NCBI GenBank assembly: GCA_013396655.1
Contig: WBMV01007388.1
Coordinates: 706,461 to 770,460 of the forward strand
Reading direction: 5' to 3'
DNA: 64,000 nucleotides
DNA from: Campylorhamphus procurvoides
Taxonomy: Eukaryota > Chordata > Aves > Passeriformes > Dendrocolaptidae
Within the stretch, counting starts at the first letter, position 1; each line of letters opens with the position of its first letter. Below, piece after piece: positions 25,501 to 40,500 of this stretch. Position numbers and translations under genes: made by a program. The notes under the pieces are model-generated. The model saw only the letters and a program-made list of their open reading frames with translations, was not told the DNA's origin and searched no databases.

Positions 25501-28500
25501 CAGTAAAGGGCTTAAATGCTGCATATCTAGTATTTCAACGAGCACAATTCCATATAAGCAGGACAGTTGGCATAATAGAGAGAGAAGCAATATTTAAGAA
25601 ACTAATACTGTTAATATAGTATATTCTAATACATCTTTCCTATTTGGTGCAGATAAATCATCCAACAAGGAATATAACTGTTTTTCATAAGGATTCTGCA
25701 AACCTCAATCAAATGATCTAAAATTCTGTAAAATATTTGCTTGTTCCTTAACTTCAGTTTCCGTTAGTAGTTTTATAGATCTCCTGGGTCAGACAGAACA
25801 GAAACAGATGGTGCTCTGAAGAACTTTACAGGGCATTATCTACAGTACCACAATAAATCAAAAAGCTTTGCAGATAGTTAACTTTTGCTTTTAATCTCAA
25901 TGTCATACCTCTTATTCAAGCAAGTATTATGTAATTCTAAGTGAACTTATTAATCAGACAGGTGGATAAAACGCATAAAAATTCACAACATATAACAGTA
26001 ACAAGGGGATTTACTACAATGAAATATACAACAAGTTGGTTTGTTTATCCACCCCTCCTCAATAACTGGTTTTCAACTCAGACAACAACTGTATTTTTTT
26101 GAAAAAAAGAGAAAACCATACAATTTATAAAAATCAGTCTGCTTTTTTTAAGTGCCATTAAAAAGAAAAGTAGTCCTTTTAGCTGCATGAATAGAAGCAT
26201 TAATGGAAGTTTCTAGCAGCTTTACAGCCTACTGACACATGAATGGAGCCTGCTCTTATTAGGTAATGTAAATTACAGAAACTTCATTAGTTAATACAAT
26301 TATTGCAAAAGGACTACACAGAGAAGAATTTAATCACAGCATCATTTATTTGTGCATGTACAATGCACAGTATGACAAAACATGGAACACAGGAAACTTC
26401 TGGCAATCCACTGAATTGCAAATTAAAAATTCACACAGAACAGTTTTCTGTGGATTGAAGAGTTTCAAAGAAAAAAAGAATTACACCTAAAAAGGAAATA
26501 ACTCATCAAACATGAAGAAACTTGGCATTTACTTTTAGAAATTTATGCAAACTACATCTGGTTTAAGCTGAGAAAATACTGTAGGTAGATTAAAAAATAT
26601 GGAAAGTATATTTCAATTATCTATTTGTTAATGCTATACATAAAATTAACAATTTATATCAATGTAGTAGAGATCCATACACTTATTCAAGTCTGCAATG
26701 AAAATGGCCTTCTAGTCTGTAGTGACATCTTTTTGAAATTAAATGCATCTTCTTTAATGCAGTGGGTCAAAACATATGGTGTTAAATCTAACCACAAAAA
26801 CTACAAAGCATGCTGGGATTCTTTTCCTTTTCTTTCTTGTGCATCTCTATTTAAAAACACAGTCTTTACAAGTAAAATATTAAGAAAATAACCTGTAAAG
26901 CTGCTGTTCACATGCTTCCATACTAGACAGTCCTAACAGACACGAGTAAATAAATATTACTGCAGATGTAATACAGATTGTAATGTAATAAAGACTATGT
27001 TAGAGGCTAAAAAGTTATCATAAAATCAATGAAAACTGTTCCTTCTCATACACTATGCAACCCTCTTCCCTCCCACAGAAATAATGTTTTGCTACTACTA
27101 CCAAAATCCTCCTTGTAGAAAAGGTATTTTAACACTTCACCGTAAGTAGACAGAATTTGAATTCCTGGTCTTTTAGGATCTACGGCTAGAAGAATATAGT
27201 CCCTAATTCTTAAACTCAAGAAGAGTAATTTTTAAATGCATGAGTCTAAAGTACAAAAAAAGCAACATGAAAGTAAATAATCAGTTCAGCTTAATTAATG
27301 ATAAAATATTTAGATCTTGTTTCAGACTACTGAGACTTGAAGCTGATCTACAGCATCTGAACTAGCCATGGATACTACATAATTAATTACTAAGGCTATC
27401 ATCCCCTTTTATTGAATATCTTTCTTCAATTGTACAGCCTATTTTTCCATTTCCTTCTGCTTCATAAAGGCCATTGCTCCTCTCATAGCTTTCATCCATT
27501 TTTCCTTCTAGACTGTGTCTGCTGAAAGACAACAGTGAACTGACAGTTTTCATCTGAACATCATCAATCAGGGAAAATGAATGAAGTTTTCTTCACCTGG
27601 GACTTTTTTCCAAAGAAAAAAACCCACAACTGGAATAGAAACTGTCTTACAGTTGACAAGATGCAATTGGTTTCAGAATTTTAATATGGAAACATGTTTC
27701 AGCTGCTATAACCCAGATTATCAACTTCTAAGAGATAATCAGCTCTAGAACTACCAGTTAGGCAGATCAAGAGAATGTTTGTGCCAGGATACCTTACTTA
27801 CGTGAGTCAGAAGACAACTTTCAACTCTTCTAGTGCACTACCTATTCGGCAAGCTAGTTACCACTAGTTAAAGGATTTAGGATTAATGTACCATAGAGAG
27901 CTATCTGGTTTCCACACTCTGCGAAACAGCATAGTTGGATGAGCTGGTCCGGTGTGGGACTAGCAATCTTGAAAGACCAGAAAATAAAGGCCTTGATGCC
28001 AGAACTACCTCAGCATTCCAGATCAACAGGGCATTTTGGATCAAGGGGGTTCTTGTTTGTTTTTGTTTTGGGAAAATTCAGAGCAAAAGAGAGAGAAAGA
28101 AAAACACACTTGATTATACTACTAGGAACATGTCAAGGAAAGGGGGATAGTGGCCTAGACAATGGAAAAGAGTGTCGGCAGCGTTGTAATTTTTCATTTC
28201 ACTAAATTTTCTTTTAGAGCACAGTATTCAACAATCTTTCCTTCTGTACTACTAACATATAGCAACATGCATGTAAAAGCCAACTTTACTTACCTTGTGT
28301 ACAACTGGAATGACACACCATATGATGGAAACAAAATTAGTGTAAAAGTCAGAAAAACTTGCAAAAATAGGTGACGTATTAGTTTCTTTGTTCAGTAAGT
28401 GATTGGGCGATGCTTTGATATTAAAAGATGAACCCAAACCAGCAACTCTTATGCTTTAACTTTGGGCTGCTAGCTTCAGTGCTCAAACATAAAAGTGTTT

Positions 28501-31500
28501 TTGTAGTATGAACTGACTTTTCTTCTATTACGACTCTGGACATTACCTTGTAGTGTTCTCCATTTAAACACATTTATCAGAGCTGAATGAGTATTTTATA
28601 AGGAGTGGATAGGAAAAAAAAAAGATATCAAATATATTTAGATGAAAACTTTCCTCTGCATCTAATGAAAGAGTTTTCCACCACCTCCATATGCTTCTGC
28701 TCTCCCCTTCAAGAATATTCAAATTTTATTTTCTTGGAACAGAATCAGGGATCAGCAGCCAGAATCTTATTATTTCCATGACATTAATATGAAGAAGTTA
28801 GACTAAATTCTTATTAGGGTGTTTCATTATGTTCTTTTCTATCCCAAAGCCATGAAAAAGGTTTGTAGATGACATATCATCTAGCTGGGACTAAATTGTT
28901 GGGTGAGTATTGTGTCAAGAATACTGACTGATAAGACTATAAATCTACTAAGACAGAATTGTTGTTACCAGCTCAAAGAAGCTAAAAGAGACTACATTTA
29001 AACTTTCCAAGGACTACAGTTATATAACTAGATGCATATATTTATCCTTATAAATTTAAAGTTTATGAAAAAGGAGGCACTTTTAATGAACACATTTTGG
29101 GAAAAAAAGGCATGAGGATCCCCTTCATAATTTATCAGATCAGACCAAGACAAAAAGCTAAGAAGTAGAGGTCAACTTTTGATGCATTCATTTAACTTTT
29201 GCCTAATGTAGTTAAATGAATTTTTCAAGTCTGACTCACACATTTGAAGAAATTAGACAAACAGTGTATGCACAGGCAAGCAGAGTCGCCTGTGTGGATC
29301 TGTTTCTATCACACTACCCTCTTTTCCACAGTTAAATTTGTGAATCTTTTAGTTTGAATATTTATGGAAGGCCTGGACTTGCTTCAGAGAAACTCAGTGA
29401 ATTCTGCCCTGCCAGAGGCCACCCAGTCAGTAAGAGGGGTTCCAAGAGAGCATACAAAAATCCTGCTTCCAATCTGCACTGCAGTATGCATCAACAGGAC
29501 TTTTAGCCACACAGGGTGCAGTTTGAAAAGCCAGACCAGAGATTTTAACATAAGCTGTTATGCTTTATGATACTTGTAGGAGACTTTATTCTGATGTTAC
29601 AGGCATCTAATGTTATTCTTAGAAAGAAAGCAAAACCAGCTTCAGCCAACAACATCCCCCTTCAAACTGCATGCAAATACAAATCAAAAGCTACCATATA
29701 CATATACATGCATAAGCAAACACTAAATTAACACTACCAATTTCAAGTACAGATAAAAGTTTTGTCACAACAAGAAAAGATTTTTACGTTCATAAGTCAG
29801 ACTACTTTGGTGCAATATTCAATTCAAACCCTAAGAGTACTACTTTTACTGACAACTACATCTCTTTATGAAGAAATGTTTTTCCAAGTTCATAGGAATT
29901 ACACTCCTTTCAAAAACATTTTTTTCTCACAATAACTTCAGAGTCTGAACAGGTAGTAAGTAAAATATTGTTATTTCAACAGTGAAGTAACCACCCTTAT
30001 GTCATACCAAGGGTAACGTGCACTTTTGTTCCCACTGTGCTTATCACCATGAAAGTTCTGTCTTAGACACCATAAAGTTTTTACAAAATCTCTAAAAATA
30101 CCAAATTTCAAGCCCATTCTGTTTCTTCTACAAAATACAGTGTATATGAATAAAAATGCGGAGGTATGATAGCTTCAATTACTTGAATTTAGAATAATGC
30201 ACAGAATTTTGAGTAGTAAAGGCAACATGGTAATGTACAGGTCTACATATAGACATAGGTAAGAGATTATAATAGAGAGGAAAAACAGCAAGAAATTGTG
30301 TAATTTCAATTTTTTTTCTTAGGTGTCCAAGTACTTAAGTTAATTAGCTAAATAATAGCTTTCCACTAAAATGTAGTAGTTACAGAAATGCCTATATACT
30401 ATTTTTTCCTGTAACTGCTTATGTAAGAGGTTGGACTTGTGGGTCTTAATTACCTTCAAGTAAGAGAGATATGCACCTACATTTCCTACATCCTGCATGA
30501 ATTTTTAAATTGCTGAATTATATCATAGTGGTGGTGGAGTTAAAGGCACTCACTCTTTTACTGGTCTAAGACTCAATTTAGTTGATATACTTTGACAAAC
30601 ATTAGAAGAACATTTTTCTGAAACAAGCAGGTATTCACAGTTTCTGATTCTCACTGAGAATGCACATTGACCTTCTCAGCTCAGGAGGTACTGGTCATGC
30701 CCAGAAGCAGACATTAGTGTCTAAGAAATTGATACTAAACTTCAGATGTTTCTGGAACTGAATGGTATTAAGAATTTGGGACTGCAGTTCCAATTATATC
30801 AGTACTGGCAGCAAATAAGCATCTTTTATGGATTCAGTCCAATTTGCAATATTCAGAGCAGGTTTACATAAATGGGATAATAAATGAAAGAGAAACCAGT
30901 AATTACTGTCAAAAGGTTAAAGATTCCGTACAATAATGCATTCCAAGCAGCTCATTAATAGAAAACGAAATGTGTGCATGACAAGCAGCTCACGGCAGCT
31001 CAATTTTTTTGAGGCATTTTACAGTCTCAAATACTTGGCAAATTTGTAAAACTGAAGATGAAAAAACAGCCTTAACCAGGGCACTACTTGTGCACCTCAT
31101 TATAAAAAAAAAATGCTTCAGACAACTAAGCTCTGTAATTCTGAGTCCTGGATTTGGTAAGACTTTTCTTTAGAAAATGAAAGCTTACCTAAGAACTGCC
31201 AAGCAGCTTACCTGTCTATTTTTCCTCATTATGACTACATCCTCAGAGCCTGTTAGCTGAGCTCCATTTTCACAAGAGTAAAAATTCATTATATTTTAAA
31301 TAAACATGGCTACTATATTGAAGGTATAAAAGACAGAATGACATAAGCACCTCTAGTTAGCAGAAGGGCCCAATGAAGATTAGGCCTATACTAAAGACTG
31401 AAACAATATTTGTTTCACACATTCAGATACAAGTTAAAATATACTTTTACCTCTCCTGACATATCAGGTGCCATAGGAATGACTGGCCACAAAGAAGAGT

Positions 31501-34500
31501 AGATTCCAAAAAACACTACCCAAAGTGCTATGCTTCCCCAAATAGCTATATGGCTGAACTGTTAAAACAAAAAAAGAGAACAACCATCACAGACACACTG
31601 TAACATAAAATAATATATTGGCTACTTAGTATTTACAATATGATTTTGATGTATTGGATGAAATTTCTATGCTTTATATTAACTCTAGTACTTCAGTAGC
31701 TATTTCTTAAAGGAAAATGATACTATCAGCAGCAATATTACTGCATTTTAAGCCAATTTTAATTCAGTTACAATCAGGATACTATGATTTTTCTCGTTTA
31801 AGGATTACATTAAGCCTTAACCCAATATCCTCATTTTCCATATTAAGCATTATTCTTTTTTCATTTGGATATTCTCTCTTTCCACATAGTAACCACAGTT
31901 TAGTTTGCTACTGTGTGAAGGGCTGACAAACTGTTAAAGGGCATAATGTAATCAATAAGAAGAAAACAATACAATTATCCGTTCATCATATTTTGCAGAA
32001 CATTTGAGAACATAGCAAAGACATTTGCTTACCAAAGTCCAATATGAGGTCTCTAATCCAGCCTTCAAACACACAGTCAAAACCACAAACTTGGAGAAGG
32101 ACAGAGAGAGGATTCTAAATTAACATGGGAATCTTAACATAGTGAATTTATTAGTTTGGTTAAACTTTCAGGCGAACAGAAGAAAAAGTAAATTGTCAGT
32201 AGAAGATTTAAAGATATGCACCAGTAACGAGCTAGTAAGAGAATACTAAGAATTACTAGCTTCCATTAATAATGGTCACTCATTTGATTTGAAAAACTTC
32301 TTTTGTATTAGAAATCTTATCCTTGCCTCTTAGAACTCTGTAAATCTGGCTCTTCCTAAGTTGTTAGCATCTTTATTGATGGTATTTTTGTTACACAGAA
32401 AGGTTTGTGAAAAGTGTAGTCCACTTCAGTAGAGACTGAAGAAGCTCTAGTTATGGAGAGGATGACTACTACTTTCTACACAAAGACAGATTTAGAAGAT
32501 ACAGATGCTGGCCTGAAAGCTTGCAATTGTTCAAGCTTACATTAGCTTAAACTAAAAAAACACCAAACCGAAAGGTTTGTTTACTTCATTAGTAAATGAG
32601 TCACCTGATCCAAACTGTGAAAAGCTAAAGAGTTAAATGTTGGTGGCCTAAGACCTATGTTCTGCATACAAATAACCTGTTGAATAAGTCTGTTACGTAA
32701 TTTTCATTATTCCTTCCCATCTTTACTCTTTTCTTTATGATTTTATGGAACAGTCTCTAAAAACATCACATCATTGTCCTCTAGAACATGCTCCATTTTA
32801 GTTTACAGATGAGCAGTAGTAGAGAGTTTATAATCCCATAGCTAAGAGTAGCTGATCCAGGAAAACTGCTACTCTTCTTTCTTTGAAATTTGCTTCAATA
32901 AGTTTTCTGTTTAGAAAAGAAATAGTTATTATATTTTGTAACTCACTTGTGAATGCATATCACAAGTTTTGTTTTATGTACAATCTGAAAAACATGTGGG
33001 TGAAAAACCAAGTCACAAAGATCAAGCTCCAAATGTAACAGCTATGTTTAAATTCTAGTTTGTTGGCCAGGTTAGCAGCACTGATGACAGCAGGTTTGTC
33101 TGTGTTTGAACTTCAAGTAGCCTCAGAAATTCCAAAGAAATGTACTTCAATCAGAAGCCATATAGAAAACAACTGGTTAAATACATATGACAAATCTTTC
33201 ACTATTCTGGTGCACAGAAGGATACAAATCCTGACAGAAAACTCTGCCCTCTAAGTTTATACTTTTGATTCTGAAATCTCCTATTTCAACAACTGCTGTG
33301 TTATTAAGGACAAAAAAACCCATAAATAAATACACAGTACTACAATTCCATTATCTAAACCACAGAAGCTAATTAGAAGAAAATTAAGGACAAGTGTAAT
33401 TTACTTAAGTCTATCCAGTTGTGGTGCTATATTTGGATGAGTGAAAAAAATGAATTATGGGAAAAAAACCCCAAACTAACTCATCTGATACACTTGCTTG
33501 TTACTTGGGCCAGTTGTAAGAAATCCTTCTTTAGGATGAGATCAAGAATTCCCATTGCATAGACAAAATGTATACACAAAGCACTGCAGGTCTCTATAAA
33601 AAGAGATATACACTGTGCAAATATATACCCCTTGACTGATCTCTGAAGGGATCCTAACTGATACGCCTCACAAAATCACTAACTACACATAGCAACTCCT
33701 CTTATTTCAGTTATGATGTTTCCCTATCCATTGAGGAAATTGATTTTGATGTGAATTTGTATTACAGCTCCCTTACTTTGATGAAAGAATTAATTTCTTT
33801 TTTGTACCTACCAACAGCAGGAAATAGAAAAATTAATTAAACTCTTAACTCTGAAGAACAGAGGAGAGTAAGCCTAAGAGAGATCTTGCTCCTAAGAGAG
33901 ACCCTGGAAAACCCTGATCTCTTGGGTAGTATTCATATCTAGTAAGTCAAAAACAGGTATTTAGCTTTACTAATTTATTCTAGGAGATAAAAAATTAAGA
34001 GAAAAAACCCCAACGAATAATGACTAGTATTTGTGAGAGTAGCAAAAGATTAGTATTAGATATGGGCAAGGTGTAATTCTGGTAGTGTGACTGCCTCTGA
34101 AAAGCATCCCACAAGCATTTATTCCATGTGGCTCTATGTCTCATTAACTAAGAGAGAGAGAACAGAATTGTGTCTTCACAAACCAGAGATTTCTCCAACA
34201 CAGAAACTTACCTTAAATTAATAAGCATGGTAATTAGGGAATCATAATTCTCACTATTTAAAAAAATACACAGTTTCCAGTAAGGGACAGATGTATCTTC
34301 TGCATCTTTATTAAACTGCTCTGCTTTAAAAACTGGAATTAGAATGCAAAATGCACTTCCAATCTCTTCAAAGAGTTATTCAAAAGCCATTTCTTATTCT
34401 TAAGGGACTTCTTAAGACACTACACTAAATCAAGTCTTCTATGATGGGAATTATAAATAATAATAAATCCACATCTTTTAAAGAGTTAAAGATGGCACCA

Positions 34501-37500
34501 ATATTGACTTACAGTGTACACAGTGTTCCCCAGGAGCAGGTAATCTGAAGTCTTACCATTGCCGAATACGTTACCTGGAGAAGGAAAGTGATAAAAATAA
34601 AAGCATTTAAACATCCATAACAGCACTATATATAAACCTATTTTTGGTACAAAAGAGACGGTAGCACTTTCTATAGGGTATGAACAGCAGATTTCACTTT
34701 AATTGTGCTGAACACTAGAGACCTATAACTTTTATAATTTGCGCTGCTTTAAAACTTTCAGTGACTTCAGGGATTACACTAGAAACAGGAACTTTTTGTA
34801 ACATCATATACCAGAAAGACTAATGTTGCATTCAGTAATACTTAATAGAATTACTTTTAGTATCAGAGATACAGTATCTTACCCTTCAGAAAAATACGAA
34901 GTATAATAGTTATAGTGTATATTGAATGTAACATATAGGTAAACTGAAAGCTTAGAAAGTCAAATTCTCATAAATTCTGGTATTTTTCGTATAGAAACTA
35001 ATCTTTGCTCTTACCCATATTTCTGAGATTCAGTTTTAGTAAAAATACAAAACACCCTCAGTTTAAATTCTTGAGATGCTTGTAATTCATAAGACTTTCA
35101 AAATTTAGCTAACTTAAATACGAGGATTCATGTAAGTACATATCCATTTTGTACACACGTAAGTTGTGCAAAGAGTCAGAGCTCTAAAGAGGTACATTTT
35201 CATAAAAATCACATCTACTGTGTTTCTTAAGTTCAGGATTCTGAAACAGTGCATTTATGATTATTTATCAGAACTTATGACTATTGCTACAGTACAAGAT
35301 TTTCTGATCCCAGTTCTGTGAAAGTTCTTGGCAGACATGGGACAACTGCACTATTCTGAGAAAGTTCCCTATTCTCAATTAAATGTACTGAGGTGGCTAC
35401 ATTTTCACATGTTCAGTTCAGAAATGCTTTTAGCACTCAAGATTGTTCACATACTGCAACTAAACCAACTAAACCATAGCACTTACTCTGCTCTAGAGGT
35501 TCTAACCAATGGGATATTGCTTTTTACTGTCATTATACAGAAATACCAAAATGCTGTGCATGTAATAAGTAGGGATTAAAACAAAGGATTTAAAAAAAAA
35601 AGCTGTATTGGTGAAAGAGAAGAATAAAGGCATTTCTTTGGGTTTTTTGAGGAGGTGGGAATGGACTTATAACTCCTCTGATTGGGCTGGCCAGAAAGAG
35701 GTGACAAAAATGGTGATAAATGCTGATAAAAATGGCCTGCAGTTGAAGACACTTATTTTTACACTATCCTCAGCTAGCATACAGTATATTAAATACTAAT
35801 TATGTATGTTTTCATATTTGTGCTGAGTGTTTTTCCAGTCTTCATATCACCCTTATATCCTTGATATGAAATCTGTTTCAGTCATGAATGAAGAGTGTGC
35901 TCCTTTCTAAAAGCTTTTTAGGACCTCTGAAGCCAGTTTGTCATGGGAAAAAAAGGATCTGTTTACTGATATTCTGGAAGAGACAGCAGAGGACAAGGTC
36001 ACACAAAAAATTAGAATAAAAATGCTTACAGATAGTCCTCCTTAACCTAGCTGTCTCCCATTCCATGACGAGTAGCTCACAATGGCTGCATCCTTAGCTC
36101 TAGTGATCCTGATTACATTTCTGACACTACCCCAATTTAACTTTCTCCGTGGACAGACTAGCTCACCAAAAAGGACTACAGGAGCTGAAGCCTGAAAAAA
36201 AAAAAAGCTGAGACGATGACTCATTTTAAAGGTTATACAAAAGACAGAGTACCTGGTGATTTACTACTACATATAAATTTGGCTTCTGCCATTTACTGTT
36301 GTGCTGACAAAGTTGCATCAGAAGCAGCTTCCGTGAAGATTTATGTCTTTGTCATTTTTCATATCCACATGACAATACATGGAGTGTAAGTTTTGTGTAC
36401 TGCATAATGGTTAGGAGTCCCATGGAGCAAATTCTGGCAAACAATTCTTAATTCGTACTTATTCTCTGACCATGTATTTCTTGATAGGCTCTACTAAATT
36501 TTCAGCTTACAGATAAGAAACAGGTGGACAAACAAGACTAAAGACTAAACAGGAAAATCTGATCAAGAGAAGGGCTCCAGAAGATTTGAATAATCTTCAA
36601 GATATGATTTTCAATGTTTTCAATGCTCAAACATGCTTTACAATATATACCTACCAGTAAAGAATATAATGAGGATAAGACAGAGGAACAGGCAGGCAGC
36701 TAAGTTTATGCCCATCAGCCAGAGTGCTGGGACTAAGCACTTTTAGGCAGAAAGCTGAGCTGTCCCCCTGTATTCCCATTCCTCCTTTTGTGTTTCAGGA
36801 TCTTCCTGCATCTCTTGCTTGCTAAGAGAAGGTGGAAACTGAGTCCTGTTCTCAGAAATTCCTGTCTCTGGTACTCATCAGCTCCTTGACAGGGAACTAA
36901 TAGCACCATTTCCCTTTCCTCTTTACACACCACAGACATCAGATTTAATTAACAGCAGCTTTCATTTTGTACTCATATCCCCTTCATACAAAACTCTGTG
37001 CACCACCTGGACCTATGCCAGGTACTGATTATACCACCTCACCATGTACACAATTCCCCAGGTCCCAATTCTGCTCTCTTACCTGTCCTTTCTCTGGGAA
37101 TGAAAGGGAAAGGCAGAAGGCAATTTGTTGACTTGTAGAGGCCACTTGCCAGCAGGTCAGTTCTAGCCCAGGGTTTGGGGGCCAAGAAGGCCTGTGCTAT
37201 GCTGCTCTCACAAGTGATTGTGCAACCTCTGACATTCATACATGAACTCCATTCTGCATCGCCACATATACTCACTAAATATTTCTCCATCATGCAACAC
37301 ATAAATCTCTTCCATGGATTGGCTACAGCTTTGAACAGGGATTTTGGTTTGCATTTGACATTATAGTTTTAGACCTGCACAGACATTGTGGGACCTCATT
37401 CCTCCTGGGCTGTCTAAACTTCTGCAATGCAAACTCACATTCAGTGTGATGGGAGTGGCCTTTCAGAGAAAACGCTGCCACATACCTCCTTTACCCATTA

Positions 37501-40500
37501 GGAGTCACTGAGTGTAAAATACTCTGCAAAAAGTTCTTCCCTTAACCTTTTCAGGCACAAGCAACTCTGACTGTCTCGCTATCTAGTCTCAACAATTCCA
37601 AAATGTCCATGCGAACATTTCAATTCCCTATGCCAGGACAGACTGCCTGGCTATATCGCTAAAACCAAGCAGAAGGATTTTCAGGAAAGCTGCAAGGTAT
37701 CCACTTCGGAAGCAAAGCAAAACCCCACTCCTATGAGAGCTTCCCCAGCCCCAAATATTTCCACACACTGGAAAGAGTGCTTTCAAGTTTCCTTTAATTA
37801 GCTCAACTGCCCCATTTCCTTCTGCAGCTCAGAAGCATATGTAACAGCTGGACTAGAGGATGGACAGGACCGAGCAGCCCAAGATGTCACCATTCCTCTG
37901 CCACAATCCTACTCACAGAAATGTAAACTAGCAGGTTAGTACGCCCTTGAAGTAACAGAAGAGAAAGTATACACAACAATAAAAGCTGGCAAAATGTAAG
38001 AGATAACACAAGGGATAGCAGAGGTTTAGGATCTCATAGGTATTTTCTGTAGTAGTGCATTATATAAAAATCAGCATCATTAAATATCAATATATTTTTC
38101 TCAATATTGTTTCAGTTTGCATAAACCCTACTTAGTTTAATGTATATACACAAAATATTACCCCTACTTATAAACAGATTTTAAATAAAACGTTTTAAAT
38201 ATACAACATCTGGTCTAGTTCTAGAAATGGTATATTGAAATTTAATCACACTAAAGAGTTAGTATTTATAAAGCTTCCCTTAAAAAAAGAAGATAATATT
38301 TAGATATTTTGTACTTTTCAACACTTGTATTTTTATTTTTCATACTTACCATGCTGGAGGGCTTTTAGTGGAAACCAAAACAGAATGAAAGAGTGGAAGA
38401 GGCCATTTAAACAATGAACCCAGAAAACCTCAGAAAGAGAAAACAGAAAATCCATGAGAACCATCTGCAATAAACTAGCTCTGTGAACCCTGACCTTTCT
38501 TTTTATGTGTGTGTTAGATTCACAAAAAGGTGTTTTTGTCAGGCCACCACTGTGAAGTAATATAACTGACAGGCACTTTCTGCCTCTTAGCTCTTCATGG
38601 GTCATTTGTTTATTTTTATGCTTCGAAAAAAGTGTGTATTATCTCCTCCTTTTAATTTCAAATCAGAAGGGAAATTAAAATATAAACATACGGGAATATC
38701 ATCAGAAAAATTAAACTAAACCATACAAGCAGAACAACTGCTACATTCTATGCAGGGAATTAAAAAGGACTCTGGTTTTTATAACTTGCATTTTGTGTAA
38801 GAATAAGTTTAGACGGTCAAAAAATCAAAGCCTCTTTTACATACTTCTACCTACAGATCCACAAATACATAAGAATTAAAAAAGGACAAATAAAAGTATC
38901 TTCCTTAATATGTTCTAACATGCCCCATTCTTGAAGATCTTAGTTCGATCATATTAAAATTTCTTTAATGTATTTGCTAAACAATTGACGTTTTACTTTC
39001 AAATTTATTTTCATTTGTAAAAGATGCCTTCTGCAAAGAACTCTAATAAGTTTAAGGATAATAAAATGTATTTCCATAATATATTGTATAATGACATAAA
39101 ATGACTTAATAAAAATATCTAACTCATTTTCTTCAGTACAGCAATCATGTTTTTTCCACTAAGACTTTTGACCACCATGGTCTGTAACTTGCTGATGTCT
39201 GTTTTGAAAGTTGAGGTGTTCAAACAATTGAAATTAAGTTGCCTGTCTCACATTTTCCACAATGTCTCAAAGTCTTTTGTTAGATTATACAACTACACTA
39301 GGCTGCATGATCCAATTTACGCTCCAATACTTTGCAAATTTAACTTGTGCTACTCATTAACCTTTGTCTCTCCTTCTTGCTATGTCATTACCAGAAGTTT
39401 TTATTTGACAGAAAGCACAGGTGGGTGCAAGAAAAATTAGTTCTACTTTTCCATTTTCCTGACCAATTCTTTTTGTCACATGCTAATCCCTTAACCTCTG
39501 TCATGACCTCATAACCTTTGATCCCTTTTACCATAACAAATACCTGCATCAACATTCAAGGCAGTAATGTTTCCAAATCTTTAACACCAATTATTCAACT
39601 TATATAGGTGGGAATTTTGTAGCTGGCAAGTTTGTAGACATTTACTCAAAGCAACTATTGTATGGGAACACTCACAGAATTTCCAATGAAGTCAGCATTA
39701 CATCTGTGCAATAATAGAAATATTAAAGACTTCTTTTAAAACAGAAAAATCCAGAAGTTGTAACTCATGACTTATACTAATTATTAAACCTATCACAACA
39801 CAAAAGTGTCTCTATTGATGGGACCATAAAAAGCGTCATATTTGTAAAGCATTCACAGTGATGCAAGAGACTATGTTCCCTAGTCTCCTTATAACTTTCA
39901 GGCTTGTTTTTGTAGGTGAAGGGATGAAATGAGGAAGAAGAAGAATCTCATCTGCTTCAGTGAACAAAGATTGTTCAGACAAATAATTCTATATATATTG
40001 GGATAACTCCAGTTATACAGCATAAGTGGCACAGACAAAAGAGCTAAGCATGCTGTATCAGCTCTGCACATCTACTACAGACCATCATATGTAGACATTG
40101 TTAACTCAATGACATACTGAAAATGTCCCCAAGTTCAACATGACACTACTTGAAACGTCATAATTATATTTACAAAATATAAAATCAGAAGGAATTCTTA
40201 CAAACATCAAATACTCATGAAATCACAGATTCAGGAACAAGTTTAATTTAGATTTTTTAAGAGATTATTTCTGGGCAATAGAAATTTTGTATATTTTATG
40301 TGTTAAAGAGTCCTACATTATTTTACTTCTTGTGCTAGTCTCTCAAAGATGAATGTCACCCATTTCCCACCAAAAGTAGCCTCAGATTTCTTTTGATGCA
40401 TCTTGTCACATTCTTGACTCTGAGTATTTTTTTCCAAAACTCAAAATTAAACCATAAAATCACAACTCCAAATTGACAAAGAATAGTACCATGTCCCTCC

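Larger units (their letters stand above)
17857..31450 (-). other. ATP8A1: ATP8A1 intron (13.6 kb), largest complete intron in the window
   Basis: AT-rich intron between the M9 and M10 exons. Contains a CR1 fragment (about 24285-25327) and a T16 run (18525-18540). Open frames such as 20029-20313, 20873-21199, 22976-23230 and 27939-28205 (+) show no domain or splice context. No other gene or RNA was recognised. Confidence 0.85.
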
